Assembly: GCF_027925385.1 (NCBI RefSeq)
Contig: NZ_AP027142.1
Span: forward strand, 3,124,501 to 3,188,500
Source: Methylocystis iwaonis
GTDB taxonomy: Bacteria; Pseudomonadota; Alphaproteobacteria; Rhizobiales; Beijerinckiaceae
Direction: 5' to 3'
DNA: 64,000 bases
Within the stretch, counting starts at the first letter, position 1; each line of letters starts with the position of its first letter. Below the pieces are notes generated by a model. The model was not told where the DNA came from. It did no database searches and saw only the letters and a program-made list of their open reading frames with translations. The position numbers and the translations under genes are program-made. Positions 25,016-35,151 of the stretch are shown piece by piece.

Positions 25016-25102
25016 GACGGCGATCGGCGGATCGGCGCCAGCGCCGATCCGCTGAATTCTTCATGACCACCGAGCCGACAGCCGATTTCCAAAGGATCGA
25101 AC

Positions 25103-25531
25103 ATGATCGTAGCTTCGCTTGCGCTCGCCGCTGCGGGGGCTTTTACCGGCGCCTCTCTTTACGTGAATTACGTCGAGCAGCCGGCGCGTCTCGCTTTGAG
25201 CGACGATGCGCTCATCAAGGAATGGGAGCCCTCCGATCATCGCGGCTTCATTGTGCTCGCGGGATTGGCGGCGATTGCCGCATTGTTCGGCTTCATCGCC
25301 TTTCGCGAGCTCGACGACATTCGCTGGCTGTTCGGCGCCCTGGTTATTCTGGCGTCATGGCCCTACACCTATTGGGCGATCGTGCCGCTCAACAACCGCA
25401 TCCTCGGCCTCATCGCCGCCGACGCTGCGCATGAGGCGCGCAAAGTGATCGATCTTTGGGGCAAGCTGGAGATCGGCCAGACGGCGATCGGCGTCCTTGC
25501 CCTCGCGATCTTCCTTTGGGCGGCCGGCTAA
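25103..25531 (+). CDS. DUF1772 (anthrone oxygenase-like) membrane protein
   Basis: The 142-residue protein has four hydrophobic segments: LALAAAGAFTGASLYVNYV, FIVLAGLAAIAALFGFIAF, LFGALVILASWPYTYWAIV and AIGVLALAIFLWAAG. The pattern YVNYVEQPAR near the start and VPLNNRI in the third segment are typical of DUF1772. The family name comes from fungal anthrone oxygenases, but no activity can be inferred here. The gene sits 78 bases before lpdA and points the same way. Confidence 0.85.
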   Translation: MIVASLALAAAGAFTGASLYVNYVEQPARLALSDDALIKEWEPSDHRGFIVLAGLAAIAALFGFIAFRELDDIRWLFGALVILASWPYTYWAIVPLNNRILGLIAADAAHEARKVIDLWGKLEIGQTAIGVLALAIFLWAAG

Positions 25532-25609
25532 CGCGTCTTCCGCCAGCGCACCCCACGCAAGCAGACTGCGCCTCAGGGCCTTCGGCGCCAATCTTGAAGA
25601 GCGGCATTC

Positions 25610-27022
25610 ATGATTTATGATCTTGTCGTGATCGGTTCGGGTCCGGGCGGCTATGTCTGCGCGATCCGGGCCGCGCAATTGGGCCTGAAAACCGCCGTCG
25701 TCGAGAAAGACCCGACCTATGGCGGAACCTGCCTCAACGTCGGCTGCATTCCCTCGAAAGCGCTGCTGCATGCTTCCCATATGTTCGAGGAGGCCGGCCA
25801 CGGCCTTGCGCCGCTCGGCGTGATCGTCGATCCGCCGAAGCTCGATCTCGCGGCGATGATGAAGCACAAGAACGAAACAGTTGGCGCGAATGTAAACGGC
25901 GTTGCCTTTTTGTTCAAAAAGAACAAGGTCGACGCCTATCGCGGCGTCGGCCGCCTTGCTGGCGCGGGCAAAGTTGAAGTGACCGGCGCCGATGGCGCGT
26001 CGCAGACCCTCGAAACCAGGAATATCGTGATCGCCACCGGTTCGGCGGTCGCGCCTTTGCGTGATGCTTCCGGCGCGGAAATCCAGATCGACGAAAAGCT
26101 CGTCGTCTCCTCCACCGGCGCATTGTCGCTGGAGAAGGTTCCGCAACGGCTCGTCGTCATCGGCGCGGGGGTCATCGGCCTGGAGCTCGGCTCGGTCTGG
26201 CGGCGGCTCGGCGCGCAAGTGACGGCGATCGAATATCTCGACCGCGTGCTGCCCGGCTTCGATCTCGAAGTGGCGACACGCTTTCAGAAGCTCCTCGAGA
26301 AGCAGGGCTTCGCCTTCAAGCTTTCCTCCAAGGTCACGGGCGTCAAGCACGAGGGCGAGGGCGTCGTGGTCTCCTATTCCTCCGTCGACGGCGCAACCTC
26401 GGATACAGTCGCGGCGGACGTCGTTTTGGTGGCCACCGGCCGCATCCCCTATACGCAGGCCCTCAGGCTCGAAGAGGCGGGCGTCGCGCTGGAGCGCGGG
26501 CGCGTCGTCATCGACGACCATTTCGCCACCAATGTCCCGGGCGTCTACGCCATCGGCGACGTGGTGCGCGGGCCGATGCTTGCCCATAAGGCCGAGGATG
26601 AGGGCGTCGCCGTCGCCGAAATCCTCACGGGCCAGGCCGGCCATGTGAATTACAACGTCATTCCGAGCGTCGTTTACACGAGCCCTGAAGTCGCCTCGGT
26701 GGGCGTCACCGAGGAAGACGCCAAGGCCAAGGGCCTCGACGTCGCCATCGGCAAATTCCCCTTCTCCGCCAATGGCCGCGCTCGCTCGATGCGCGAGACC
26801 GACGGCTTCGTGAAATTCATCGCCGACGCCGCCACCGACCGGGTGCTGGGCGTCCATATCCTCGGCGCCGGCGCCGGCGAGCTGATCGCGGAAGCGGCTG
26901 TGCTCATGGAATTCTCGGGCTCGTCCGAGGATCTCGCGCGCACCTGCCACGCCCATCCCACCATGTCGGAGGCAATGAAGGAGGCGGCGCTCGCCGTGGC
27001 CAAGCGGGCGATCCACATCTGA
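25610..27022 (+). CDS. lpdA: Dihydrolipoyl dehydrogenase (E3)
   Basis: E3 reoxidises dihydrolipoamide of 2-oxoacid dehydrogenases and passes electrons to NAD+. The 470-residue flavoprotein has the FAD-binding VIGSGPGGYVCAIRAAQLG, the redox-active cysteines in GGTCLNVGCIPSKALL, the NAD-binding VIGAGVIGLELGSVWRRLG, VYAIGDVVRGPMLAHKA, and the C-terminal HAHPTMSEA with the active-site histidine. No E1 or E2 gene is nearby, so it probably serves several complexes. A repeat follows. Confidence 0.96.
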   Translation: MIYDLVVIGSGPGGYVCAIRAAQLGLKTAVVEKDPTYGGTCLNVGCIPSKALLHASHMFEEAGHGLAPLGVIVDPPKLDLAAMMKHKNETVGANVNGVAFLFKKNKVDAYRGVGRLAGAGKVEVTGADGASQTLETRNIVIATGSAVAPLRDASGAEIQIDEKLVVSSTGALSLEKVPQRLVVIGAGVIGLELGSVWRRLGAQVTAIEYLDRVLPGFDLEVATRFQKLLEKQGFAFKLSSKVTGVKHEGEGVVVSYSSVDGATSDTVAADVVLVATGRIPYTQALRLEEAGVALERGRVVIDDHFATNVPGVYAIGDVVRGPMLAHKAEDEGVAVAEILTGQAGHVNYNVIPSVVYTSPEVASVGVTEEDAKAKGLDVAIGKFPFSANGRARSMRETDGFVKFIADAATDRVLGVHILGAGAGELIAEAAVLMEFSGSSEDLARTCHAHPTMSEAMKEAALAVAKRAIHI

Positions 27023-27057
27023 CGCCATTTCCGTTTGAGCAGCTCGCATTCGGCCTT

Positions 27058-27148
27058 GTCATTCCCGGCGGGCTGAAAGCCCGACCGGGAATCCAGAGCC
27101 ACAAAAGCGCGGGTTTCCCGATCGCTCGCTGCGCGAGTCTCCGGAATG
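27058..27148. repeat. Extragenic repeat CATTCCCGGCGGGCTGAAAG type
   Basis: A single unit of the family that also occurs at 17969 and 19956, with the inner AGAGCCACAAAAGCGCGGG and a degenerate right arm (GCGAGTCTCCGGAATGG). Confidence 0.75.
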
Positions 27149-27216
27149 GGCGCCGACCAAATTGGCGTTCACGATCGGACGCTTACATTCTTGCCGGACT
27201 GCTGCTGGAGCGCCCG

Positions 27217-27804
27217 ATGGAACAAGTGAACGCATTTCTCGGCTGGTTGAAGCCGCGGCTGGCGCGGGCCTTCTGGTTCACGCTGGCGCTTCTCTTCCTG
27301 ATCGAGAGCTGGCTCTGGGACCATCTCAAGGACGGGCTGCACGCGCTCGAGCGCTGGCTCGGCGTGGAAAGGTTAGAGCCCTGGCTGAAAGCGCTTGTCG
27401 CGCGGCTCTCGCCGCCCATGGCGCTCGCCCTTTTCGTGGGGCCGATCGCCGGCATATTGCCGCTTAAAATAGCCGCCTTGGCGCTGCTGGCGCATGGCCA
27501 TATTCTGGCGGGCGTCGGCGTCATTCTGCTGGCGAAAATGCTGGCGCTGGGCGTCGAGGCCTTCCTGTTCGACATCTGCCGCGACAAGCTTTTGCAGATG
27601 CAATGGTTCGCACGCTTCTATTCGACCGTCCTCGACATACGCGCCTGGGCGTCGCGGCTCGTGAAGCCTTACAAAGAGCGCTTGGTCGAAGGACTCGGCC
27701 GGCTGCGCGCCACTCTCGCGTCCTACCTGGGCGGGGACGGGGAACTATTGAGAAAACAGATCGCCCGCCTGCGCGCCCTGGTAAAATCGCGGGGCGCGGC
27801 GTGA
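27217..27804 (+). CDS. Membrane protein of unknown function
   Basis: The 195-residue protein begins MEQVNAFLGWLKPRLARAFW. Hydrophobic segments lie near residues 18-32 (AFWFTLALLFLIESWLW), 68-84 (MALALFVGPIAGILPLK) and 86-112 (AALALLAHGHILAGVGVILLAKMLAL). A basic C-terminal tail rich in Arg and Lys (KQIARLRALVKSRGAA) should lie in the cytoplasm. The glycine/proline-rich second segment is typical of small alphaproteobacterial membrane proteins of unknown role. No specific family is claimed. Confidence 0.8.
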   Translation: MEQVNAFLGWLKPRLARAFWFTLALLFLIESWLWDHLKDGLHALERWLGVERLEPWLKALVARLSPPMALALFVGPIAGILPLKIAALALLAHGHILAGVGVILLAKMLALGVEAFLFDICRDKLLQMQWFARFYSTVLDIRAWASRLVKPYKERLVEGLGRLRATLASYLGGDGELLRKQIARLRALVKSRGAA

Positions 27805-27845
27805 GCGCTCATACCATAACCGTTTGAATCGCCCGCCTGGGGACG

Positions 27846-28038
27846 TCTCATTTCCGGCGGGCCGAAAGCCCGACCGGGAATCCAGAGCCATAAGTGCGCT
27901 GGTTTTGCTCGGAGCCCGTCATTGCGAGCGAAGCGAAGCTATCCAGGGCAGCGATGCGGCGTTGGATTGCTTCGTCGGCTCCGCCTCCTCGCAATGACGG
28001 CGGTAATCCCGATCGCTCGTTTGCGAACGTCGGGATCA
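27846..28038. repeat. Nested extragenic repeats: one family inside another
   Basis: The outer unit runs from TTTCCGGCGGGCCGAAAGCC to TTGCGAACGTCGGGATC. An ATTGCGAGCG ... CGCAATGACGG inverted pair, 27918-28000, lies within it. The outer unit's right arm is thereby separated from its left arm, as expected if the inner repeat was inserted later. Confidence 0.75.
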
Positions 28039-28066
28039 ACACCGAACCGATCGAGCGGATCTCGTA

Positions 28067-28198
28067 TCACTCACAGATGGCGTAGCCGAAGCAGAAATCC
28101 GCTGCCGCCTCGGACGGGGGTTTGAACAAGGCCCCCGCGCTCGCGAAGCTTGCCGCGACCATCAGGAATAGAAGACCGAAAATAAGTGATTTTCTCAT
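28067..28198 (-). CDS. Small exported protein ending DFCFGYAIC-x, paralogue 1
   Basis: The 43-residue protein has a signal peptide (MRKSLIFGLLFLMVAASFASAGA) and a short mature part, LFKPPSEAAADFCFGYAICE. GAGGGG lies 3 bases before the ATG at 28198. It shares its last ten residues almost exactly with the 47-residue protein encoded just upstream on the same strand (28341-28484). The two cysteines near the end could form a disulfide. The family is not recognised. Confidence 0.7.
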   Translation of the reverse strand: MRKSLIFGLLFLMVAASFASAGALFKPPSEAAADFCFGYAICE

Positions 28199-28340
28199 AA
28201 GCCCCTCCCCCGAAATGTCTTGCGCCGCAATATCGGGGGCGGCCCCGCCTCTCAACCTGCGCGCCTGCTCCCCCTTGGCCGACTAACGCCGATCCTACGG
28301 CTCCGGTTCCGAGAAACCATCCGGGCGCCCTCTAACGTGT

Positions 28341-28484
28341 TTAACGACAAAGCGCATAGCCGAAGCAAAAATCGCTCGGATCCGCATGAGCGCTCGTTAC
28401 GACGTAAGCGCCAGCGCCGGCCAGCTCCAGCGCGAGAACCAGAAAGACCACGAGCAAAGCGCCCAATCCCGCTGTCTGTCGCAT
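28341..28484 (-). CDS. Small exported or membrane-anchored protein ending DFCFGYALC-x, paralogue 2
   Basis: The 47-residue frame reads MRQTAGLGALLVVFLVLALE, then a short segment, and ends ADPSDFCFGYALCR. GGAGG at 28489-28493 is a strong ribosome-binding site, 4 bases from the ATG. The hydrophobic part may be a signal peptide or a membrane anchor. The C-terminal DFCFGYA-(I/L)-C motif matches paralogue 1, 142 bases downstream. The small size means automatic gene finding would miss it easily. Function is unknown. Confidence 0.72.
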   Translation of the reverse strand: MRQTAGLGALLVVFLVLALELAGAGAYVVTSAHADPSDFCFGYALCR

Positions 28485-28590
28485 GGAAGCCTCCTTCTAT
28501 CTCCGTCGCCCTTCGGCGAATAAGCGTAGATTAGGGAGGCCGGGACGCGAGAGCTGTGCGAAGGCGCACTGGCCAGACGCGGCTCGCAAT

Positions 28591-28620
28591 GAAAAAGCCT
28601 CCCCGCGGCGGAGGAGGCTC
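28591..28620 (-). terminator. Rho-independent terminator, leftward
   Basis: AGCCTCC at 28596-28602 pairs with GGAGGCT at 28613-28619. On the minus strand the stem is followed by TTTTT. It lies after the L,D-transpeptidase gene (beyond a repeat) and before the small-protein pair, so it should separate those transcripts. Confidence 0.75.
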
Positions 28621-28641
28621 GGTTTGTCGCCAAACTTTGAC

Positions 28642-28768
28642 GGCGGCCTCGTCCTTCGAGACGCGAGCTTTGCTCGCTCCTCAGGAGGAGGCCTAAGTGT
28701 TTGGCGCAGAAGCAGAAGCCCCTCATGCTGAGGAGCCTGCGCAGCAGGCGTCTCGAAGCGCGAGGGGC
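28642..28768. repeat. Extragenic repeat GCGGCCTCGTCCTTCGAGAC type, second copy
   Basis: It matches 22535-22662: the same inner AAGTGTTTGGCGCAGAAGCA and the same terminal GTCTCGAAGCGCGAGGGG. It lies between the L,D-transpeptidase gene and its likely terminator, so it is probably transcribed. Confidence 0.75.
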
Positions 28769-28779
28769 GGTAAACGAGA

Positions 28780-29388
28780 TTAGATCACGACGACCTTGGT
28801 GCCGACCTTGACGCGGTTGTAGAGATCGATCGCGTCGATGTCGCGCATGCGGATGCAGCCCGAGGAAACGCCCTGGCCGATCTTCTCCGGCTCATTGGTG
28901 CCGTGGATGCGGTAGAGCGTGTCCTTGCCCTCCTGATAGAGATAGAGGGCGCGCGAGCCGAGCGGATTGTCGGGGCCGCCCGGCAGGCCGCCGGCGTCGG
29001 CGGTCGGCTGCAGATGCGGCCAGCGCTGGAGCATGTCCTTTGGCGGAATCCAGCGCGGCCATTCCTGCATCGCGCCGACATAGGCGCGGCCGCTCCAACC
29101 CATCGCGTCCTGCCCCGTCGCCACGCCATAACGAACGGCCTTGCCGCCGGGCATGACGTAGTAAAGGAAATGCGACCTCGAATCGACGATGATCGAGCCA
29201 ACCGGCTCATTCGTCTTGTAATCCACGAGATAGCGATCGAACTCGGAGCTGATTTCGGCTTTCGGCGCAAGCGCCAGAAATTCGGCGTCGCGACCCGACA
29301 GCTTCGGCTCGGGCAAACGCGTCCCGCTATAACAGCCGGCGAGCGCGAGCGCGGATAGCGCCGTTGCAACCAAAAGCCTCGAATTCAT
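28780..29388 (-). CDS. L,D-transpeptidase lipoprotein (YkuD domain)
   Basis: The 202-residue protein has a lipoprotein signal (SALALAGCYSG, lipobox LAGC with the modified cysteine at residue 19). The YkuD domain follows: GSIIVDSRSHFLYYV, ALYLYQEGKDTLYRIHGTNEP with the histidine, and VSSGCIRMRDIDAIDLYNRV with the catalytic cysteine. Relatives (ErfK/YbiS type) attach outer-membrane proteins to peptidoglycan or make 3-3 cross-links. The lipid anchor puts it at the membrane facing the periplasm. Compare the shorter soluble enzyme at 8784. Confidence 0.93.
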   Translation of the reverse strand: MNSRLLVATALSALALAGCYSGTRLPEPKLSGRDAEFLALAPKAEISSEFDRYLVDYKTNEPVGSIIVDSRSHFLYYVMPGGKAVRYGVATGQDAMGWSGRAYVGAMQEWPRWIPPKDMLQRWPHLQPTADAGGLPGGPDNPLGSRALYLYQEGKDTLYRIHGTNEPEKIGQGVSSGCIRMRDIDAIDLYNRVKVGTKVVVI

Positions 29389-29635
29389 GCCAACGCTCCT
29401 TTCCGCCGCAGGATAGTCACTAAAAAAGCCTTATCACGAACTTGCCCGGGACAATCCGCCTCACCGCCATATCGGAGCCAATATTCCCCCGGTGTTGCGA
29501 GGGCGCCACGTTGCAGCGCGAAGAAATTGCCCCTTGCGGCGCAAGATGGGGACTTGACGTCTTTCATTTTTCACAGACATGGGCGAAAAACACAGGAACC
29601 GGACGCGAATCGTCCGCCCCCTTAGCGGCGATCTT

Positions 29636-30565
29636 GTGAAAACGCTTCTCGTCACGCATGCGAGCGGTCTCGATCACGAAATGGGTCCGGGGCATCCCGA
29701 GCGCCCAGAACGGCTGCGCGCGATTGAGCAGGAGCTGGAGGCCGAGCGCTTCCAATCCCTTACGCGCGTAAATGCGCCGCGCGCGCCCCTCGAAGCGGTG
29801 CTGCGCGTGCATCCGCAAAGCTATCTCGCGGCGCTCGAACAGGCCGAACCGCGCGAAGGTTATGCGGCGCTCGACAGCGACACGCTGATGTGCGCCAAGA
29901 CGCTCGAGGCGGTATGGCGCTCTGCGGGCGGAGCCGTCGCCGCGGTCGACGCGGTGATGAGCGACTCGGCCGACACCGCTTTCGTCGCCACGCGCCCGCC
30001 CGGCCATCACGCGAGCGTGCAGACGCCGATGGGCTTCTGCTTCGTGAACAATATCGCGATCGCCGCGCGCCACGCCCAGGCGGCCTATGGCGTGGAGCGC
30101 GTCGCCATCGTCGATTTCGACGTGCATCACGGCAATGGCACGCAGGATATTTTCTGGGCAGACGGCAGCGTTCTTTATTGTTCCCTCCATCAGGCGCCGT
30201 TTTACCCCGGCACCGGCGGGCGCAACGAAACCGGCGAGCACGACACCATCGTCAATGCGCCCTTGCTCGCCGGCTCCTCGGGTTACGCCTTCCAGGAGGC
30301 GTTCGTCGACCGCGTCCTGCCGCGGCTGCGTGATTTTGGCCCCGACATCCTCCTCATCTCGGCCGGCTTCGACGCCCATGAACGGGACCCGCTCGGCGGG
30401 CTTCTCCTCACCGAGCGGGATTTCAGCGAGACGACCAAGCGCCTGATGGACGTCGCCGACAAGAAATGCGGCGGGCGCGTCGTGTCTCTTCTCGAAGGCG
30501 GCTACGATCTCGAAGGCTTGAGCCGCAGCGTCGCGGCCCATGTTCAGGCCTTGATGGGCGCCTGA
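29636..30565 (+). CDS. Histone deacetylase-family hydrolase (acetoin utilisation/acetylpolyamine type)
   Basis: The zinc-dependent family removes acetyl groups from amines. The 309-residue protein has the histidine pair in RPPGHHASVQTPMGFCFVNN, the zinc ligands in VDFDVHHGNGTQDIF and SAGFDAHERDPLGG, and the transition-state region LLEGGYDLEGL. All catalytic residues expected for the class are present. The start is taken as GTG 29636 (VKTLLVTHASGLDH); ATG 29579 is in frame but adds an unconserved basic leader. Bacterial relatives act on acetylpolyamines or acetylated enzymes; the substrate here is unknown. Confidence 0.9.
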   Translation: MKTLLVTHASGLDHEMGPGHPERPERLRAIEQELEAERFQSLTRVNAPRAPLEAVLRVHPQSYLAALEQAEPREGYAALDSDTLMCAKTLEAVWRSAGGAVAAVDAVMSDSADTAFVATRPPGHHASVQTPMGFCFVNNIAIAARHAQAAYGVERVAIVDFDVHHGNGTQDIFWADGSVLYCSLHQAPFYPGTGGRNETGEHDTIVNAPLLAGSSGYAFQEAFVDRVLPRLRDFGPDILLISAGFDAHERDPLGGLLLTERDFSETTKRLMDVADKKCGGRVVSLLEGGYDLEGLSRSVAAHVQALMGA

Positions 30566-32031
30566 GCGGCGGCCAGGGCCTCCGCCTCGAGATGGGCCCT
30601 TTCCGCGCGGGCCAGAATGTCGGCAAGGATCAGATCGTCGCGCGACGGCTCTTCCTCGCGGGATTGCAGCAGCCGCTGCTGCCGCGCCGCCTCCAGGGCG
30701 CCCGCCGTCACCTTGCCGGAAGCGCGCTCCCTTTCGAGCTGCTCCACCAGGTCGCGGTTGGCCTGTTCGAGATGCGCCTTCTGATCGGCGAAGCGGCTGC
30801 GTTCCGCGTTCAGCCGGTCGCCGGCGAGCGAGGCTTTCTGCTCGGATTTTTCCAGCCGGGCGGAGAGGTCGCGCATCGCCCGGATCAGCGAGCGGGCGCG
30901 CCGGCTGAGCCGCGCATGGGCGCGCTCGCGGGCGTCCAGCTTTTCCTTGAGCTGCAGCATGTCGGCGGCTGTGGCTTCGGAATGTTCCGAAAGACGCAGG
31001 AGCTTCTGCTCCAGGTCTTGAACCAGGCGCTCGCCGACGCGGCACTGGTCGCTCTTCTCCTGCAGCTCGGACCGCGCCTCGACAAGAAGGCGCTCGGCGG
31101 CCTGCGCGCGCGAGATCTGCTCGTCGAGCTTGGCTTCGAGCTCAGCGATCTGACGGCGATGCTCCTCGAGCTCCAGGCGTGAGGCGGCCTGCGCCCTTTG
31201 ATGCTCCATATGGGTCGAGGCGATCAGCTCCTCGAGCTTGCCGATCTGGCGCCGCTCGGTTTCGAGGGCGATCTCCAATTCGCGGATGCGCTCGACGAGG
31301 CCCCCAGCATAGACCTTCCCCTCCGCCAGCTCGTTCTGCAGCGCGCCCGCATGCGTCTGAACTTCGACGAGATTTGCTTGCAGGACATCGGCGTGCTGGC
31401 GCGCGAAGGCGGCTTCGTCCCGCGCCGCCGAAAGATCGAGCTGAAGCTGCGTGATGAGCCTGTCATTCTTGGCTACGGCGTCCTGCAATTCGTCGAGGTC
31501 GCCCTTGAGATGATAGACTTCGGCGCGCTCGGCTTCATAAGCCTCCTGATATTGCGCGCCGACGCCCTGCGCCTGGCGCAGATCCGCCTCCAGCGTCTCG
31601 ATCCGCGCTTCATGGACCTGCGTCGCCTCGCGCAGCCGCGCAGTCTCCAAGGTCAGCAGGCTGTTCTCGGTCCGCGCCTCGTCCCGCTCCTCATAGAGCG
31701 TGCGGTTTTCTTCCTTCATGTCGGCAAGCGCGCCCTCGGTGAGCGCGATCATCATGCCGCGCTCGACCAGCGCGGCGTTGGTCTCCTCGCGCGCCGCGAG
31801 GATATGGCCGATCCAGTTCGAAATCTCGACGAAATGCGCCTTGACCGCGCAAAGCTCCTCGACCTTCTGGACAAGGTCGATGCAGCGGTTCTTGATCTCC
31901 TCGTCCTCCGCGCCAATCTGATCCAGCGTCCACTCGGGAAAGGACGACGGGTTTTGGGCGCCCGCATCCACATGGGCGACGCCCGCGTCCGGGACGGCGT
32001 ATTGCGCAGGGAGATGAAGAAGATCGTTCAT
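30544..32031 (-). CDS. Long coiled-coil protein of unknown function
   Basis: The 495-residue protein has a 40-residue N-terminal part (MNDLLHLPAQYAVPDAGVAH) with no coil, then almost unbroken heptad-like sequence from about residue 45 to 480, rich in Glu, Leu, Ala and Arg. A short segment near residue 70 (FVEISNWIGHILAAREETNA) is distinct and may be an interaction site. Two cysteines flank it. No transmembrane segment is seen. Filament-forming or scaffold proteins have this form, but no specific family is claimed. The 3' end overlaps the deacetylase gene by 22 bases. Confidence 0.82.
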   Translation of the reverse strand: MNDLLHLPAQYAVPDAGVAHVDAGAQNPSSFPEWTLDQIGAEDEEIKNRCIDLVQKVEELCAVKAHFVEISNWIGHILAAREETNAALVERGMMIALTEGALADMKEENRTLYEERDEARTENSLLTLETARLREATQVHEARIETLEADLRQAQGVGAQYQEAYEAERAEVYHLKGDLDELQDAVAKNDRLITQLQLDLSAARDEAAFARQHADVLQANLVEVQTHAGALQNELAEGKVYAGGLVERIRELEIALETERRQIGKLEELIASTHMEHQRAQAASRLELEEHRRQIAELEAKLDEQISRAQAAERLLVEARSELQEKSDQCRVGERLVQDLEQKLLRLSEHSEATAADMLQLKEKLDARERAHARLSRRARSLIRAMRDLSARLEKSEQKASLAGDRLNAERSRFADQKAHLEQANRDLVEQLERERASGKVTAGALEAARQQRLLQSREEEPSRDDLILADILARAERAHLEAEALAAAQAPIKA

Positions 32032-32193
32032 ATCGAGCCTTCCTGTTGTGCCTTATGCGTCGCCACGAGGGACGCGGTCGGCAGACCTCTAGGATTTGTC
32101 TCGAGCTGAAGATATTCAGGAAAGCATAGCCGACGAAATTCGGCCTTTCGGTCACGACCGATACTGGAGAACTACTTAGGCCTTTTGGAATAA

Positions 32194-32229
32194 GCAAAAG
32201 CCGCGAGCCTGTCGGCGTCGCGGCTTTTG
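32194..32229 (-). terminator. Rho-independent terminator of rpmJ
   Basis: AAAAGCCGCGA at 32195-32205 pairs with TCGCGGCTTTT at 32218-32228, with a 12-base loop. On the minus strand the stem ends in a T-run (TTTTGCTTATT), 33 bases after the rpmJ stop. The symmetric ends also allow use from the other side. Confidence 0.85.
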
Positions 32230-32261
32230 AAAAGCTTTATTGCGGGGAGAGCCCCGGACGC

Positions 32262-32387
32262 TCAGCCCTGGCGGGCCTTGTAGCGCTTCTGAACCTTGTT
32301 GATGACGTAAACGCGGCCCTTGCGGCGCACGATCTGGTTGGCGCGATGGCGCGAACGCAGGGACTTCAGAGAGTTGCGGACTTTCAT
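32262..32387 (-). CDS. rpmJ: 50S ribosomal protein L36 (bL36)
   Basis: The 41-residue protein reads [20 protein letters not shown] then [21 protein letters not shown]. It is the C-minus, longer form of L36, which lacks the zinc-binding cysteines and is common in alphaproteobacteria. It is a single gene with its own terminator, apart from the main ribosomal operon, as usual for this form. It is too short for many gene-length cut-offs. Confidence 0.97.
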   Translation of the reverse strand: MKVRNSLKSLRSRHRANQIVRRKGRVYVINKVQKRYKARQG

Positions 32388-32502
32388 GGTCTATCCTCGG
32401 CAATAGAACACTGGCCGGGATAACGCCCAGCGCCTCGTTACGGCCGGATATGCCAAATTTTACGCCGCCGATCAAGTCGAAACTGGCGTCGTTGGCCCCG
32501 AT

Positions 32503-32634
32503 ACCTCCCCTTTACGGGGAGGTCGGCAGCCAAAGGCCGCCGGGTGGGCCCGTGCAGCAATGACAGCGGTTGGGTTTTACCCCACCCGACCTCGCTGACG
32601 CGGGGCCACCCTCCCCGTAAAGGTGGAGGGATGG
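32503..32634. repeat. Extragenic repeat TCCCCTTTACGGGGA ... CTCCCCGTAAAGG
   Basis: Two inverted arms, 32510-32522 and 32611-32633, enclose GCAGCCAAAGGCCGCCGGG and CCCACCCGACCTCGCTGACG. The same family is at 41713-41937, where another repeat lies inside, and a single arm is at 6391. Confidence 0.75.
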
Positions 32635-32666
32635 GCTCACGCCCGGCGTTCGCCCGAATTGTCCTC

Positions 32667-33392
32667 TCACAGCGTCGCGGCGAATTTCTCCCAGCCCGCT
32701 GCGCGCAGCTTGCAGGAGGGGCACTCGCCGCAACCATAGCCCCATTCGAAGCGCTTGCCGCGCTCGCCGAGATAGCAGGTGTGCGATTCCTCCACGATGA
32801 GGTCGACGAGCCCCTCGCCGCCGAGGTCGTGCGCCATGCGCCAGGTCGCCGCCTTGTCGATCCACATCAACGGCGTATGAATTTCGACATCGGTCGCCAT
32901 GCCGAGGGTCAACGCCCGGTTCACGGCGCGAATCGTATCGTAGCGGCAGTCCGGATAGCCGGAGTAATCGGTCTCGCACATGCCGCCGACGAGGTCGGCG
33001 ATGGAGCGCCGATAGGCGAGCGCGGCCGCGAAAGTGAGGAAGATGATATTGCGGCCGGGAACGAAGGTGTTCGGCAGGCCGCCCTCCCCGAGCGCGATTT
33101 CGGCCTCCCGCGTCAGCGCGGTTTCCGAGATGGCGCCGAGCGCCTCGAGCGAGATCGTATGGTCCTCGTCGAGCCGCGAACGCCACAGCGGCGAGAGCGC
33201 AGCAAGGCCGTCTCTCAGAGCCGCGCGTTGCGCCAGCTCGATTCGGTGCCGCTGGCCGTAATCGAAGCCCACAGTCTCGACGCGGGAGAAATGCGCCAGC
33301 GCCCAGGCGAGGCAGGTGGTCGAGTCCTGTCCGCCGGAGAAAAGCACGAGCGCCGCGGAGTCCCCGGCGGGATTTGCGTCATGGGTCGTCAT
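32667..33392 (-). CDS. queC: 7-cyano-7-deazaguanine synthase QueC
   Basis: QueC makes preQ0 from 7-carboxy-7-deazaguanine with ATP and ammonia, a step of queuosine synthesis. The 241-residue protein has the PP-loop [38 protein letters not shown], and the zinc cysteines in [20 protein letters not shown] followed by ECPSCKLR. The gene is apart from queF (38787) by 5.4 kb. No queD or queE lies in the window. Confidence 0.96.
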   Translation of the reverse strand: MTTHDANPAGDSAALVLFSGGQDSTTCLAWALAHFSRVETVGFDYGQRHRIELAQRAALRDGLAALSPLWRSRLDEDHTISLEALGAISETALTREAEIALGEGGLPNTFVPGRNIIFLTFAAALAYRRSIADLVGGMCETDYSGYPDCRYDTIRAVNRALTLGMATDVEIHTPLMWIDKAATWRMAHDLGGEGLVDLIVEESHTCYLGERGKRFEWGYGCGECPSCKLRAAGWEKFAATL

Positions 33393-33477
33393 GAGACGAA
33401 GCTAGCGCGCTTTCCGCTCGCATGGAATTGGCGAACCCGCCGAAAGCCCCGATCGGCAACGCCCCCGGTCCGCGAAC

Positions 33478-35019
<1,542 letters not shown>

Positions 35020-35151
35020 TTTACACACGCAAGACGTTACTGCGTCGGAAGCCGACGAATGCGATAATTCCCGGTAAATATTAACAGCACCCTCACAACC
35101 AGCCACGCTTTCGACTAAATTCTGAATTGCAAGTAAAGAGAAAGGTCCAAA

